Source of the DNA: Diadema setosum
Taxonomy: Eukaryota > Echinodermata > Echinoidea > Diadematoida > Diadematidae
DNA: 64,000 bases
Reading direction: 5' to 3'
Assembly: GCF_964275005.1 (NCBI RefSeq)
Contig: NC_092705.1
Coordinates: 23,011,980 to 23,075,979 of the forward strand
Below the pieces are notes generated by a model, which made no database searches, was not told where the DNA came from, and saw nothing but the letters and a program-made list of their open reading frames with translations. A program made the translations under genes and the position numbers. Positions 23,386 through 41,345 of the stretch are shown piece after piece; position 1 is the stretch's first letter; the number at the start of each line of letters is the position of its first letter.

Positions 23386-25180
23386 TACCTCCGCTAAGGG
23401 TTTATGTTTTTATCGACATTGGTTTGCTTGTTTGTTTTGTTTGTCTGTCTGTGTGCAAAATAACTCAAAACGTTGTGAACGGATTTCGACGAAACTTGCA
23501 GGAAAGGTTGATTATGACACAAGGAACAGATGATTAGATTTTGGTAGTAATCCCAGATTTTTATTTTATGCCTCTGCCACGAAATGTCGCTGGAGGTATT
23601 ATTATTTTTTTTTTTGAACGACTTTTATAGACCTGGGGAGTTCCAGCTGCGTGTATTTCAGTTTTGAGCTTCGCTTTATTAGTTTAAAGCTCGTGAAATT
23701 TGAAAGTTCATTGAGTCAATCATCACATTTAGGGTATGCTTGTTCAAAAGCAACATTATACAAAATATGAAAACATACACAAACATGATAATTATGTACA
23801 GAAACATTACAGACACCACTTGCGAGCACTAAAACACGAACTCATAGATGTATACACAATATCCTTATACCATACAGGCCTACCAACTCACTCATCTTAG
23901 TCAAATTTACACACATACACACAAAAAATGATAGTGTTTTGGTATTTAGGTCCAATATGATTAATCAGTATATCATTTTCTTTACAAAATTTTGCAATAA
24001 TTTTCACCAATGTTTTCTTTTGTTGTGTCATTAGAAAGTAAATCCATTGTAAGTACGCTTGAGTTTTTCCAGAAATATTTCTTAAGCGCTGTTTATGAGA
24101 ATTATGAAAAAGGGGAAATTAAAATGATTAATGAAGTTCCTCACCAATCTGGCCTAGAGAAAATTCTTTCACTTCTTGGTATGCTCGAGTACCGTCCCGT
24201 CACCACATGCAACTTGTTATTCAAAGACCTAAGGCAACCGAAAAAGAAAATTCTATTAGTAGGGCTTAATTTAATCAAATAATTCTCAAATTTAAGTTCA
24301 TTCTGTACACTGTACATGTCTTAGAATTCACTTCATCGTGTCAGTCCCGTATAGTGTCCTGTCCCGTATTTCCGCAAATATCAGTGAAACACAAATTATC
24401 AAGAAGTCCTTCCATCTTTTGAATTCACGACATGCTATGAGTGTCATTAGCAAATAATGAATAGTTAAAAGCATACAGTAAGAAGGATAATTTACCCACT
24501 TTGCCATGGACGAGTCTGTACCAAAATAACAGCATACGATTTGTAATGACATGATATTCTAAGTGTAAATCCCAGTTCTCCATAAACCATTCAATTTGGT
24601 GTACTCCTATGATGAACGCCCAATACGTTTTTTTTTTTTTCTTGCCAGATTTTAATTATGCTTTCTTGCATAATTTTAGACGCTTCAGCATGTATACATG
24701 TACCATTATACTTGGCATAATTTGTCTGTTTTTTAGGAAAATTCTAGGATAATTGTTACAGACAGGAAATGTGAAGACGTTGTATGTACTGTATGATACC
24801 ATTTTTTTTTTTTTTTGTTAGTTACGATTTGTTTTAGCTACTGTTTCGTTTTGTCAATTAAACATAGAAATTGAGGACTTTTCTTGCTTGTCAGCTGATT
24901 AGGCACCACATTTGGTGGACATGATGTGACATTTTCATGGCAATTTGCCATAACTTTATATAGCCGCCTCAGGCACAACCCCATTTCTTACGCTGGTAAC
25001 ACTGGCAGTATCTCTTTGCCCCTACAAGGAGTTAATGTTGCTCCTCGGGCGAGGTGCCGCGCAGCTGGAAGCTGATGATGACGTAAACAAAAGGCTTCTA
25101 TATTTTAAAATTGGACCATTTTCAACATTCGTGCATGAGTGGAAAACAAGATGCTTGGCGGAGGGTCTGCGCTCCCCCTT
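23386..25180. mobile_element. CCTCCGC-repeat element (family N) split by a LINE fragment
   Basis: The left part, 23386-23666 (TTACCTCCGC, GTCTGTGTGCAAAATAACTC, GAAACTTGCAGGAA), and the right part, about 25037-25180 (GGGCGAGGTGC, GCAGCTG, AAAGGCTTCT, ATGCTTGGCGGAGG), line up with the two halves of the unbroken copy at 52493-53030. Between them lies LINE-derived sequence. Similar CCTCCGCCAAGGAGG repeats are widespread in marine invertebrate genomes. Confidence 0.7.
23667..24640 (-). mobile_element. 5'-truncated LINE remnant (C-terminal ORF2 part and 3' end)
   Basis: Minus-strand translation of about 24600-24330 gives WDLHLEYHVITNRMLLFWYR followed by a short segment with GKLSFLLYAF. About 24290-24040 gives LRSLNNKLHVVTGRYSSIPR followed by SERIFSRPDW. 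These resemble the region after reverse transcriptase in LINE pol proteins (NRML.FWYRL...; ..NKL.ETGRY..I.R..RIC..C). Stops and frame changes interrupt it. The 3' part ends near 23667 with AATAAAGCGAAGCTC. The clade is not determined. Confidence 0.7.
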
Positions 25181-31982
<6,802 letters not shown>

Positions 31983-32489
31983 TGAGCTTTACCCCACCTA
32001 CGATGATTTTATGACCAATGAGACGTCTCCTATGAAGGAGATTTCGCATGCCCACCTGACGTAGATGTTACACGCTGCGCCTTAATTACAGCAAGTTTTA
32101 ATTCATAGCAGTGATTTTTCATTAATTTTCCAATGAATATAGTTTCCATATATTCAGGATTCTGCCAGCACAGCTGCACTGATGTTAGGATTCTTCAGCA
32201 ATTCATAGTTGAAGGTATGAAAAGGACAATGACTAGGTATACACCCGTGTATGAAAACAATTGTCTTGATAAGGTATACATCAACACATGCTCCTTCAAA
32301 ACTAGATACCACTAAATACTACCAAATAATTTTGATCGCAGCCCCTTCCCCCGAAAAAGTCGGCAAAAAAGGAGCAAAGTAAAATTAAATACTTAAAATT
32401 CAAATCATGCTGCTGCCGCTGCAGTCCTCGGACCGTTTTACTTTCCAGCCACTTTAAACATTCATATCAGCATTTTCTTTGATGTAACA
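31983..32489. other. Amylase 3' flank
   Basis: Probable 3' untranslated region and beyond. I see no clear AATAAA within the first 350 bases; an ATTAAA lies near 32384, and an AATAAA near 32911 falls beyond a repeat. The 3' end is therefore not placed. Confidence 0.4.
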
Positions 32490-32860
32490 AAGGCCGGCGC
32501 CACTTTTTCTTGAAAAGTGGGGGGGGGGGGGGGGAGGGGGAGGGACAGATTATATTTCTGGTGCCACTTCCGGGTTGCATCAGCTAACAAACAAACAAAC
32601 AAACAAAAAGCCCTCAGCGCAACTTTCTGGTGCGACTGGTGCCACTTCCGGGTTTCTTCAGCTGACAAGCAAAAAAAAAAAAAAAAGCATTACTGCACTT
32701 CTAATCTCTCTAGAACAACACGTAGAAAGCTTGACCATGTTAGAAAAGTAAGAAAAGTGAGGGCCCCGAGTGGTTAGACCCTATGCTAACGATTATGCAA
32801 AAAAAAAAAATAAAATAAACAAATAAATAAAAAAAAATAATGGGGGCCCGCGAATCATGA
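32490..32860 (+). mobile_element. GGCCGGCGCCAC repeat element, family Q, copy 1
   Basis: Begins AAGGCCGGCGCCACTTTTTC and a G-run, then repeated GTGCCACTTCCGGGTT blocks, a GGGCCCCGAGTGGTTAGACC block, an A-rich tract and GGGGGCCCGCG. The same order of blocks occurs at 45588-45890. The class is unknown. Confidence 0.65.
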
Positions 32861-33089
32861 TGCCTGGAAGTCATCTTGGGAAACGTCGAATCATCAAGCA
32901 ATCAGATTCCAATAAAAGATATAATGAATCATTGCATTCAGTGTTTTCTCTATGTTTTTCAGGTTTTCTCAGCGCCATGTGTGTGTTCCTGGAAAGTGCT
33001 ATGATGCTGTTATGACTGTCACGCTATGACAAAACTGTTAAATAACTAGTTAATCAGCGCCATGTCCTAAAATTTGTCTTGGAGACTTT

Positions 33090-33215
33090 ATTGATGATGA
33101 TGATGATGATAATGATGATGATGATGATGATGATTATGATAATGGTGATGATGATGATGATGATGTTGATGATGATGATGATGACGACGACGATTATGAC
33201 GATGATTAGGACAAC

Positions 33216-33256
<41 letters not shown>
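33090..33256. repeat. (GAT)n then (ATC)n microsatellite
   Basis: A GAT/GATGAT array (33090-33205) is followed by a pure CAT/ATC array (33215-33256). The two are complementary, so the tract can fold into a hairpin. Met- or Ile-repeat open frames across it are artefacts. Confidence 0.95.
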
Positions 33257-33257
<1 letters not shown>

Positions 33258-33822
33258 AAACGGCGTTAATGCGTTATCAAATATTGTAGCGTCATTTATC
33301 TACGAAGAACATTCAAAGGGGCCCGCCGCCCACAATATGTCGCACATTATTCGCAAAGTTGTTGTTAACGTATACACCCTTAGTGTAGTTTTTTTTTTAG
33401 TTGAATTGCATTGAACTGAACTGAAGAAAAGGCCTTACCCTGCCCGTAAGTTTCAGGCGCTAATAGGCACGTCAGGAGTTAGTTGTGCATATGGCCGCCG
33501 TTGACGTAGACCAACTGATAAGTGGAGATTGGAGATAACTTATGAAAAAAACCTTGTAAGTATAGCAAGATCTTAAATTGAATATCTGAATACATTTAAT
33601 AAAAACGAACCAAGTCCATTACAGAAAATTTAGAAAAGTAGGAATCATTAAACAATTACCTAATGATTTTTTTTTTTGGGGGGGGGTTTCAGTTAGTGGA
33701 ATGTTATTCAGACAAATTCTGATTGTAAAACGTTCATTTGACTGATTATCTATCTTTATGACTTCATAAAGGGACTCAAAGGCGATGGCCAAATTTGGAC
33801 TTGGGTCGGGGTTTTTTTTCGG

Positions 33823-33825
<3 letters not shown>
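33257..33825. other. Intergenic, no gene seen
   Basis: Short unique-looking stretch with a T/G run near 33669-33687. Nothing is recognised. Confidence 0.4.

Positions 33826-33888
<63 letters not shown>
33826..33888. repeat. (TA)n microsatellite
   Basis: About 30 uninterrupted TA units. Confidence 0.95.
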
Positions 33889-33889
<1 letters not shown>

Positions 33890-33945
33890 TTTCAGGCATA
33901 TATTGCTTGCTCTTGAAATATCAGCACACTAACTTTAGCCACTTA

Positions 33946-34273
33946 GGCCCGAATTCACGAAGGTGGTACAAATGAAACCATGGTTTAAACCATGGACAAA
34001 AACCATATGGAGCGCCAAGTGTCGCATGGAATATTTCGTTACGAAATTGGTCATTTCGTCGATGAAATGATTATTTTGTAACGAAATGACACCATTTTGT
34101 AACTAAATGAACATTTCGTCCACGAAATGATAATTTCGTTAACGAAACGGTCATTTTGTTGACGAAATGACCAATTTCGTAACGAAATATTCTGTGCGAC
34201 ACTTGGCGCTCCATGGTTTTTGTCCATGGTTTAAACCATGGTTTCTTTTGTACCACCTTCGTGAATTCGGGCC
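33946..34273. mobile_element. Foldback MITE, family R, copy 1, with repeated TTTCGT/ACGAAA units
   Basis: Ends GGCCCGAATTCACGAAGGTG and its complement. Inside are mirrored CCATGGTTTAAACCATGG palindromes, then a series of about eight TTTCGTNNACGAAATGA-like units. It matches the shorter copy at 61269-61484. Non-coding. Confidence 0.9.
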
Positions 34274-34311
34274 TATATGTCCAAAGCTTCTTGAGATCTT
34301 TATAAAAAAGT

Positions 34312-34354
34312 AAATGTGTGTGTGTGTGTGTTAATGTGTGTGTATGTGTGTGTG
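34312..34354. repeat. (TG)n microsatellite
   Basis: Interrupted TG repeat. A second short TG/G tract follows at 34414-34442. Confidence 0.85.
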
Positions 34355-34456
34355 CTTGCACTTTGATACATGATGTAAAACGAGGACAAACATACGAACT
34401 TTACATTTAAACCGTGCGTGTGTGTGTTTGTGTGTGGGGGGTCGAGGTAGCTGTGT

Positions 34457-34515
34457 GTTTGTAAAGCTGTATTCAATTCGCTGCGGGGATTGTCGAATCT
34501 ATCAGAGCTATTTCT
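34457..34515. mobile_element. Possible fragment of MITE family B
   Basis: ATTCAATTCGCTGCGGGGAT then TGTCGAATCTATC resembles the AAAATTCGTTCCGGGGATTC block of 6162-6452. It is short and diverged, so the assignment is tentative. Confidence 0.35.
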
Positions 34516-34592
34516 TTTTCCGCCTAAACACGTAATACATGGCTCACTGAATAGGAGATGCAGACTTACAAAAGCTTTGTGTGTGTATGTTG

Positions 34593-34601
34593 TCGTTGTC
34601 G

Positions 34602-34645
<44 letters not shown>

Positions 34646-34668
34646 CTTGTTCTTGTTCTTGTTGTTTG
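34593..34668. repeat. (TTG)n microsatellite
   Basis: GTTGTTGTT array with TTC variants at the right end. Valine-repeat open frame across it is an artefact. Confidence 0.95.
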
Positions 34669-34689
34669 TATGTAGGAGCGAGATCAAAA

Positions 34690-34994
34690 CAACCGCCAAT
34701 GTCATAACACGTCAACCACAAATGTCATAATGACCACTAATGTCATAACACATCGACCACATAATGTCAGCGTTCAGACGTAAAAATTCACTGGCGTGTA
34801 GCCATACCGTTCCAGTGTGATTTTTTTTTTCTGCCTTTTTTTTTGCGTCTGAATGCCCTGTTAATTTCCATTTTTAGTGCAAATATCATAACGCGTCAAC
34901 CACAAATGTCAAAATCTGATTAACCACGATGTCATAACACGTTGACCACAAATGTCAAAATGTACATATTTACTGCAAATGTAATTACGCGTCA
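34690..34994. repeat. Diffuse short tandem motif CAACCACAAATGTCATAA
   Basis: CGTCAACCACAAATGTCATA and variants (TGACCACTAATGTCATAA, CATCGACCACATAATGTCA, CGTTGACCACAAATGTCAAA) recur about seven times. A short inverted pair, GCGTTCAGACG against CGTCTGAATGC (about 34769-34855), interrupts the series. The motif continues as the spacer of the array to the right. Confidence 0.7.
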
Positions 34995-35692
34995 CATGGG
35001 TAGATCCAGGAATTCCGTAAAGGGGAGGCGCATTTACAAAATTAAAGGCTGGCGCACCTCCCCCCATTTTTTTTTCTTTTTATTTCTTTTGTTTTAACCA
35101 AAAAAAAAAAAATAGAGGGGGCGACTGCGTCAACCACAAATGTCAAAACCCATTGCTTGCATTACAGAGGCGGATCCAGGAGTTCCGTAAAGGGGGGGGG
35201 GGGGGGCGCCTCTACGAAATTAAAGGCTGGCGCCCCCCCCCCCCCCTTCATTTTTCGTTTTATTTCTTTTGTTTAAAAAAAATAGAGGGGGAGGGGTGGG
35301 CGCCAAGTGCGCCCCCTCTGGATCCGCGACTGCGTCAACCACAAAATACAATGTCAAAACTCATTGCTTGCATTACAGTGGCGGATCCAGGAACTCTGTA
35401 GAGGGGAGACGCCTTTACAAAATTAAAGGCTGGCGCACTCCCCCCCCCCCCCCCATTTTTTTTTTGTTTTGTTTTAGCAAAAAAAAAGGGGGGGTTAAGT
35501 GCGCCCCCCCCCCCCACACCCCGGTCCGCGACTGCATCAACCACTAATGTCAAAACGCATTTCTTGCATTACAGGGACGGATCCAGGAATTCCATAAAGA
35601 GGGAGCGCACGTCCCCCCCCCCCATTTGTTCTTTTTCTTTTAACAAAAAATAAAGGGGCGCGCCCGGTGCCATCCCGCTGGATCCGTTATTG
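34995..35692. repeat. Composite tandem array: four CAGTGGCGGATCC MITEs in CAACCACAAATGTC spacers
   Basis: MITE-like units at about 34995-35127, 35165-35332, 35376-35534 and 35572-35692 all have the same orientation. Each starts (CAG)NGGCGGATCCAGGANTTC and ends GGATCCGNGACTG. Spacers of about 40 bases read CGTCAACCACAAATGTCAAA then CATTGCTTGCATTA. Each unit has G/C runs flanking a T-rich and an A-rich core. The shared spacer indicates tandem amplification of a MITE plus flank rather than four separate insertions. Confidence 0.85.
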
Positions 35693-35749
35693 GATCATAG
35701 GCTACTTTTTCCTTGAATTTGAAAGGCTTATAGGATTAGGAATATAGGG

Positions 35750-35985
35750 TAAAGAAGAAGGAGAGAGGAAGAGGAGGAGGAGGAGGAGTAGAAGAAGACG
35801 ATGACGACAAGAATGACGACGAAAATGCAAGAAAAATGAATCAAAAGCCAAGAATTAAGAAGAAAATGAGGTGGAAGAAGAAAACCAGAAAAAAAAAACC
35901 GGAAAAGCAGAAGAAGAAAAACAAGAAGAAGCCTTGAAGAAGAAGGAAAAGAAAAATAAGACGGAGGAAGATAAAAGAGGACTAG
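35750..35985. repeat. Purine-rich (GAA/GGA)n tract
   Basis: About 235 bases almost purely A and G (GAAGAAG, GAGGAGG). Triplex-prone. Open frames on the complement are Ser/Leu/Phe-rich artefacts. Confidence 0.85.
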
Positions 35986-36309
35986 AATGTACAGATATAT
36001 AGCTTTTCTGGTTCTCGAAACCATTCCTAATGCCTTTGTTGCTCTAAACCCCTGGTTCTTAAATGGCTGCCTGCCGCCAAAAATTTCCAGAAAAAAAGAA
36101 TCATCACAATCGCGTGTACATACGATTACACCTAATTTGTTTTTGTTTTTTTTAATTCGTTCGCATCATACTGTATACAACTGACTTTAATAATAACTTT
36201 TGTCGACGGATATGGGAACATCACCCCCCCCCCCCCCCCGATAAGGTGTTGGGTCCTGGTGCTCAACCGCTGACGACCTTTTTAGGCGGGGGGTCTGATA
36301 TATATATAA

Positions 36310-36713
36310 AGAAAATATAAAGAAAATATAAAGGGAATTCCACAAAAACATATATATATTTTTCATGAAAATTACACATTCCATTAACTTGATACAAGGG
36401 TAGTGATTATTCCCCTTGCTTTCTGAAAGCGGTTAGACAAGTGCTCTTTCATTATGCTAGAAGCTTGAAAGCATGTTTAAGTTTCTATATATTTCTCTTT
36501 TTTTCCTTATATTGTTGTTCACACATGATGTCATAAACTCAAGTAGTCTCCACTCCAGCGGTTCCAACACGAAAACTTTAAAAATTCATAACTCTTGCAT
36601 CGATTGTCCCCGATTTTCCTGAAACTTTCACTAATGTGTTCTACTAATATGGCTTCTTGAAATAACTTAATCCACATTTCTCTTTTATAAGTATAGGTTT
36701 TGGTTTCCTTTAA
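36310..36713. mobile_element. Right part of a family P foldback element
   Basis: Shares AAATATAAAGGGAATTCCAC, ATGAAAATTACACATTCCAT, GGTTCCAACACGAAAACTTT, GCATCGATTGTCC and AATCCACATTTCTCTTTTA with 29276-30062, and ends GGTTTCCTTTAA. The left arm is missing. Confidence 0.75.
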
Positions 36714-38935
36714 TTAATGTAAGTCAGGCATCTTTGGTGACAATCCCAAATCGGATCGCGTTGTACTCTTCTCGCCTTGTCCATTCTAGTCTTGTGACTC
36801 ATCACTCATTAATGCAGCGTGCAGACAGTTGACATAAGTTTCCTGTCGACTTGCCAAGTGCAATGCTGGCCCGGAAGTGCAAAAATGAGGTTAAGATGTC
36901 GTTCCATAAAACTGTCCCAGAATACAGATGACTGACCCCTTTTTTTTCGGAGGAATATCACAGTTCTATGACTTTCTGTTGTGACAGTCCTTTTTGCTTT
37001 GTTTTGCTTTGTCTTTTCTTGTCTCGTTTTGCCTAGTCTTGCTTGGTTTCGTCTCGATCTGTTTTTATTTTCTTGAAATTTGGAGATAACAGTACAGGCA
37101 TGTTGGATTCGGGTGTCATGCGACTGTTCCATTACATTAAATTGGTCCTACGACAATTGCTACCGTGCAATATCTGCACGCTAAGGCAAACATAATTTCT
37201 ACCTTTATACAGATATAATCCTAACCCAAATCCTAATCATGCTAATTGTCACATCAAACAAATCTTAAAACAATATCCACGTCCTATAGGAGAAAATAAG
37301 ATAGGGAAGTAGGCCTAATGTTATTGTCGCAGTCACCAATGCGGCACATAAAACGGTGTGGCCAGTGAAACAAAGCAAGCAAGCAAGCAAACAAACAAAC
37401 AAAAAGAGATGCAATCACGGAGCTATGCTAGCAAAATTGACAGAAGCGGGGGGGGGGGGGCATGATGCTGGGGGGGGGGGGTGGTGGGATGCTACCGACT
37501 TGCGTAGCTTCGTGAATTCACGACGTTGTGTTCTCACTTGTACTGGTCTTCTCTTGTTGTTTGTTATTCTCTTTTTTTATTCTACACTTTTTTGGATATG
37601 AAGTGCCCCACCAAGTAATTTATTCTTCAAAGTTATACATGTCTTTGTGTGGAATTTCACGTGTGTTGATTGTCATCATGTATGTTCATAAAATCTTTAT
37701 TGTTCCTCTTTAATTTGTCAATGTGTATTTCTTGGTCTACATAGGCCTACATAATCTCAATTCCACCTCTGTTCGCCCTTTTTCAATTAATCTATCAGAG
37801 GATGCCACAATTGAACGTGGAAAGAAGAGGTGGAGGAGCTAACAAGTTTTTTCACGAACGTGCCAGCAGAATGGTTGATCATGGAAAGACCTCTCATCTC
37901 GGAGTATAATACAATTTGTAATTATAGGTATATGCCATGTTCATACATGTGGGAGAAAAGCGGAAAAGGTTTACCCCCCCCCCCCCCCCCGGCCCCCATC
38001 CCGATATCAAATGGATCAGCACCGTAACAATGTGGGGACCTACACGTTTAATGAAGGCTAACATGTTTGAGATTTTACCCATATACAATACATTTTGGCA
38101 ATGCATTTATGCAAGGCACGTATACACTATGTTATCTAAGATATATAGACAGTTATGTGTACACAGCACTTATACGCATGAGCATCTGTGTATATTCCCT
38201 ACATGCCCTAAATGCCCTTCTACCTCAAATGCAAAATGTGTTTTAGAAGTACTATCATCTTCTCTTTTTTTCAAGTCTGAAAAGAGAAAGAGGAGGAAAG
38301 TAGTGGAGAGTCAAATGCCAAGCATATTCCCAAGTTGAATATCAAGATGAAAACAGGGCTTTAGATCCTATCTGAATCTTGGCGCTCGGTTGAGCGGAAA
38401 TTGAACATAATCGCAGTGATTTTCCCCGACGACAAACGCAATAGCCGCACTACATAGTAGCGGTCTCCTTCAGTTTTCCGCTCTGCAATCCTGTGTTTTC
38501 CCAAAATAGTTCTGTCCTGAGCAATCGACATAGTCAGTCTAAGTTTTTTATTCATCTCTTTAAAGTTATGAATTCATATGCTTACACAATCATGTACTAC
38601 TACACCCTTTGTGATATAACTGCTGTACAAAGTGTGCATACGTATATGTTTTTGTACGGCTTTGTTACTGGATATCTGCGCTTCTGTGTTTCTAGATGCC
38701 TGATGTTACATGGACTATTTGAAACAACTATGAATGAAAAGGAATTTGTACAAATTCTCCTTTTTTTGTGAAATTCTAGATCAGCATTTTGTGATGTCTC
38801 TCTCTCTCTCTCAAAAAAGAAGAAGAAGATATGAATGATTTAACCAAGTAATGATGAATTAATAGAACAAAATAATAGGGAGAAGGGGCGAGGGGCAGAT
38901 TTGTAAGAGTAAGAACACGTTCCTTATAGAGGCTC
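36714..38935. other. Intergenic, no gene seen
   Basis: Contains G-runs at about 37449 and 37471, an AAACAAAC tract at 37380-37400, poly-C at about 37974-37990 and CT repeats at about 38797. The 107- and 133-codon open frames have no recognisable motifs. Confidence 0.4.
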
Positions 38936-39274
38936 TTAAAGCTGCATTTCAGACGATTTACATAATTTAAAATCTATTGCGCCATGTACAGATTTTAGGA
39001 ATTCATTGTGGTCCTTGAGCAGATAAACCAATATTCTGAAAAACCCAAAACATAATACACTGAACAAGGATGCTGATATCCAGGAGGCTCCCATATTCCA
39101 GTAATGTAGATACAACAGTGTACTTTCTTCTCTTATTCTGCTTCCTTGATCTCCCAACCATGTGTTCTTTTATTATGTCACCATCCTCGTTCATTGTGAT
39201 TTGTTGTGAATTGTGAAAACATTCTGATTCCTCATCCAATTTACAATTACTATGAATTCTGAAACTCTGCATCC
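38936..39274. mobile_element. Family E MITE, copy 3, truncated
   Basis: CATTTCAGACGATTTACATA, ATTGTGGTCCTTGAGCAGAT, GGAGGCTCCCATATTCCAG and TGAATTCTGAAACTCTG follow copies 1 and 2. The right end is cut where a pogo-like element begins near 39275. Confidence 0.75.
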
Positions 39275-40157
39275 AGTACAGACGACTTGCGTTGTAACGA
39301 AGACTAGTCCTCGGGACCGGCGGTTTTCTTTCGTTACAAAACCAACAAAAAGTCGCCCGACATGGATTTTTAGTTAAGAGCAGATTCTCAAAGAGCAGAC
39401 TCTAAGCGTTGAAATGATGTATAACCCAATTCAAATGGACTCTCCTAAGCTATCTAAATATTGCAGAGAAAGGACACACTCTGGAAAGTGTGAACACAGA
39501 AAGCAGGTTCGGAAGTACAGTGTCTATTCAAACGCTTAATCTTTACCAAGCCACCCTATAGCCGTGCGATGAATGGAACAAAAACGGGATGTTGACCATC
39601 GAAGCAACAGCAATGAAAGGAATTTTAGATTAAGCTGAAATTAAGCATGCATCATTAACACATTCTGTTGATGATTAATGCCAACTTTCAATGCAGTAGC
39701 ATCATTCTTTCAAAAGTTATTGGAGTGGAAAGTGAAGAGTATGGACGGGGTTTTTAAGAAATGAAAAGAGGGCTCTTTGAGAAACAACTGATCACACTAT
39801 TCCACCAAAAAGTGTTCGAGAAAACCTGCTGAAAAGACAAGTTCCTGTATGTTTTATGATCCCAAACTTTAACATAATGTGGAAGAAGACTTGCTCTTTT
39901 ACAAAATATGAACAACTCAAGACTGGATAGGTCGAACCATTTCACAGATTTTCAGTCCTCTCACAAAATCACTGCGTGCGACTTTTTGTTCGTTTTGTGA
40001 TGCACGGTGTATAGCGATCGAAATTTCGTTATACCCGAACAATTTAATTAAGGTATAAAGACAATGTAGAATAGCTGATTATAATTTTGGACCCTGAATT
40101 TTACTTCGTTGTAGTAGTTTCGTAGTAACCGTGTTCATTATGAGGGGAATGAACTGA
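39275..40157. mobile_element. Pogo/Tigger-like MITE ends around unrelated sequence
   Basis: The left end (CGTTGTAACGAAGAC, CTCGGGACCGGCGGTTTTCT) and the right end (GTAGTAACCGTGTTCATTAT) match both halves of the compact element at 58684-58902. About 600 bp of unassigned sequence lies between (39360-39990). Either this is a longer family member or something was inserted. Confidence 0.5.
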
Positions 40158-40393
40158 ATCACCAATTCATAAAAATAAATGTTCGGACTCAAAGGTCTAA
40201 AAATCATCTGAAGGTTTCCAACTAAATAACCCTGGAGGGAACTGACGGGTCTCCAGGAAAGGCTGTAGAGATGGGAAGATCTCGAAAGGAACGAGTTAAC
40301 CCTTTGTGTTCATAGAGTGTCGCTTGGTACGGAAAACCACCGCAGAGTTAATGAGTACGAATAAGGTCAAAAGTCCCGCGCAAACAGAAAGGA

Positions 40394-40930
40394 TTAAAGG
40401 GAAAATCCGGTCCAAATATAAGTTAGTCTGATTTAAAAAAAAAAAAAAAGAAAAAAAAAAGAAAGAGTAAAATCTTATGAGTTCAACGGTAAAAATTTGA
40501 CTGAAATCGGATGGAAAATAAGGAAGTTATGACATTTTGAATTTTTGCTGATTTCTGCAAAACAGTTCTTGTACAGTAGATATGAATGATGCAAATAAGT
40601 GACCTCACAATTTACCATTAATCGTGCACGAAAAAAAAAAAATAGCGAAAATTCAATGCATCTGCCATTGAAGTCTGAAACATGATATTATATTCCAGGT
40701 TGAATAACTTCAGAATAGTGATCAGTCAGATATACCAGGATTTGAGCTTCGGGCATATATCTGCGTTTGAATGAAAAACGGGAAATTTCAACATTTTATG
40801 TACAAACTTTAAATTTATGAATAGCAAGTTGTGAGGGGATGTCATGCTCACTTCGCCACTTGCATGTTCATATTGACCGTTCAAGAACCTGTTTCCTGAA
40901 AAATTAGCGAAACTTTTCAGTCTGACTGAA
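40394..40930. mobile_element. Family H foldback element, copy 3
   Basis: Starts TTAAAGGGAAAATCCGGTCC with ATATAAGTTAGTCTG. It continues through both arms (AATAAGGAAGTTATGAC; TATGAATGATGCAAATAAG; GGGCATATATCTGCGTTTGA) to CTTTTCAGTCTGACTG. The right terminus is missing. An A-rich expansion lies near 40435-40460. Confidence 0.8.
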
Positions 40931-41235
40931 ATAATCATGAGAAGAAGGGAAAAGAGAGCTGGAAAGGAAGGGAAGAAGAGGACGAGGACGAGGAAGAAGA
41001 AATGGTAGAGAGGAAAAGTTCAAAAGAAAGAGAAGAAAAAGAAGAGAATGATAAGAAAAAAATGAATGGGCAAAGAAGAAAAGAAGACTATAAATTGAAG
41101 ATATAATGATAAAGAAAAGGAGGAAGATAAAGAGAAAAGGTGCAAACAGAAGAAAGAGAAGAGGAGTAAGAAGAAGACGAAGAAGAAGAAGATGAAGATG
41201 AAGAAGAGGAGGATGACAGGTCCAGACCTCACCAT
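40931..41235. repeat. Purine-rich low-complexity tract
   Basis: GAAGAAGA and AGAAGAGG repeats over about 300 bases. No coding signal on either strand beyond composition-driven frames. Confidence 0.8.
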
Positions 41236-41345
41236 GGTGAGGAATCCGTTTGGGGAATTAGTGAAAGGTTTTATTTACCATTGGGAGCAGTGATTTAAAA
41301 AAATAATTCGAGTTATCACTTTTGATGCATATTATGTGTAGGTAA

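Noticed and set aside
33054-33414. Met- and Ile-repeat frames
   Set aside because: Products of the GAT/ATC microsatellite.
37937-38338. 133-codon frame
   Set aside because: Starts in a poly-C region and shows no conserved motif; the downstream KRKRRK segment is purine-run derived.
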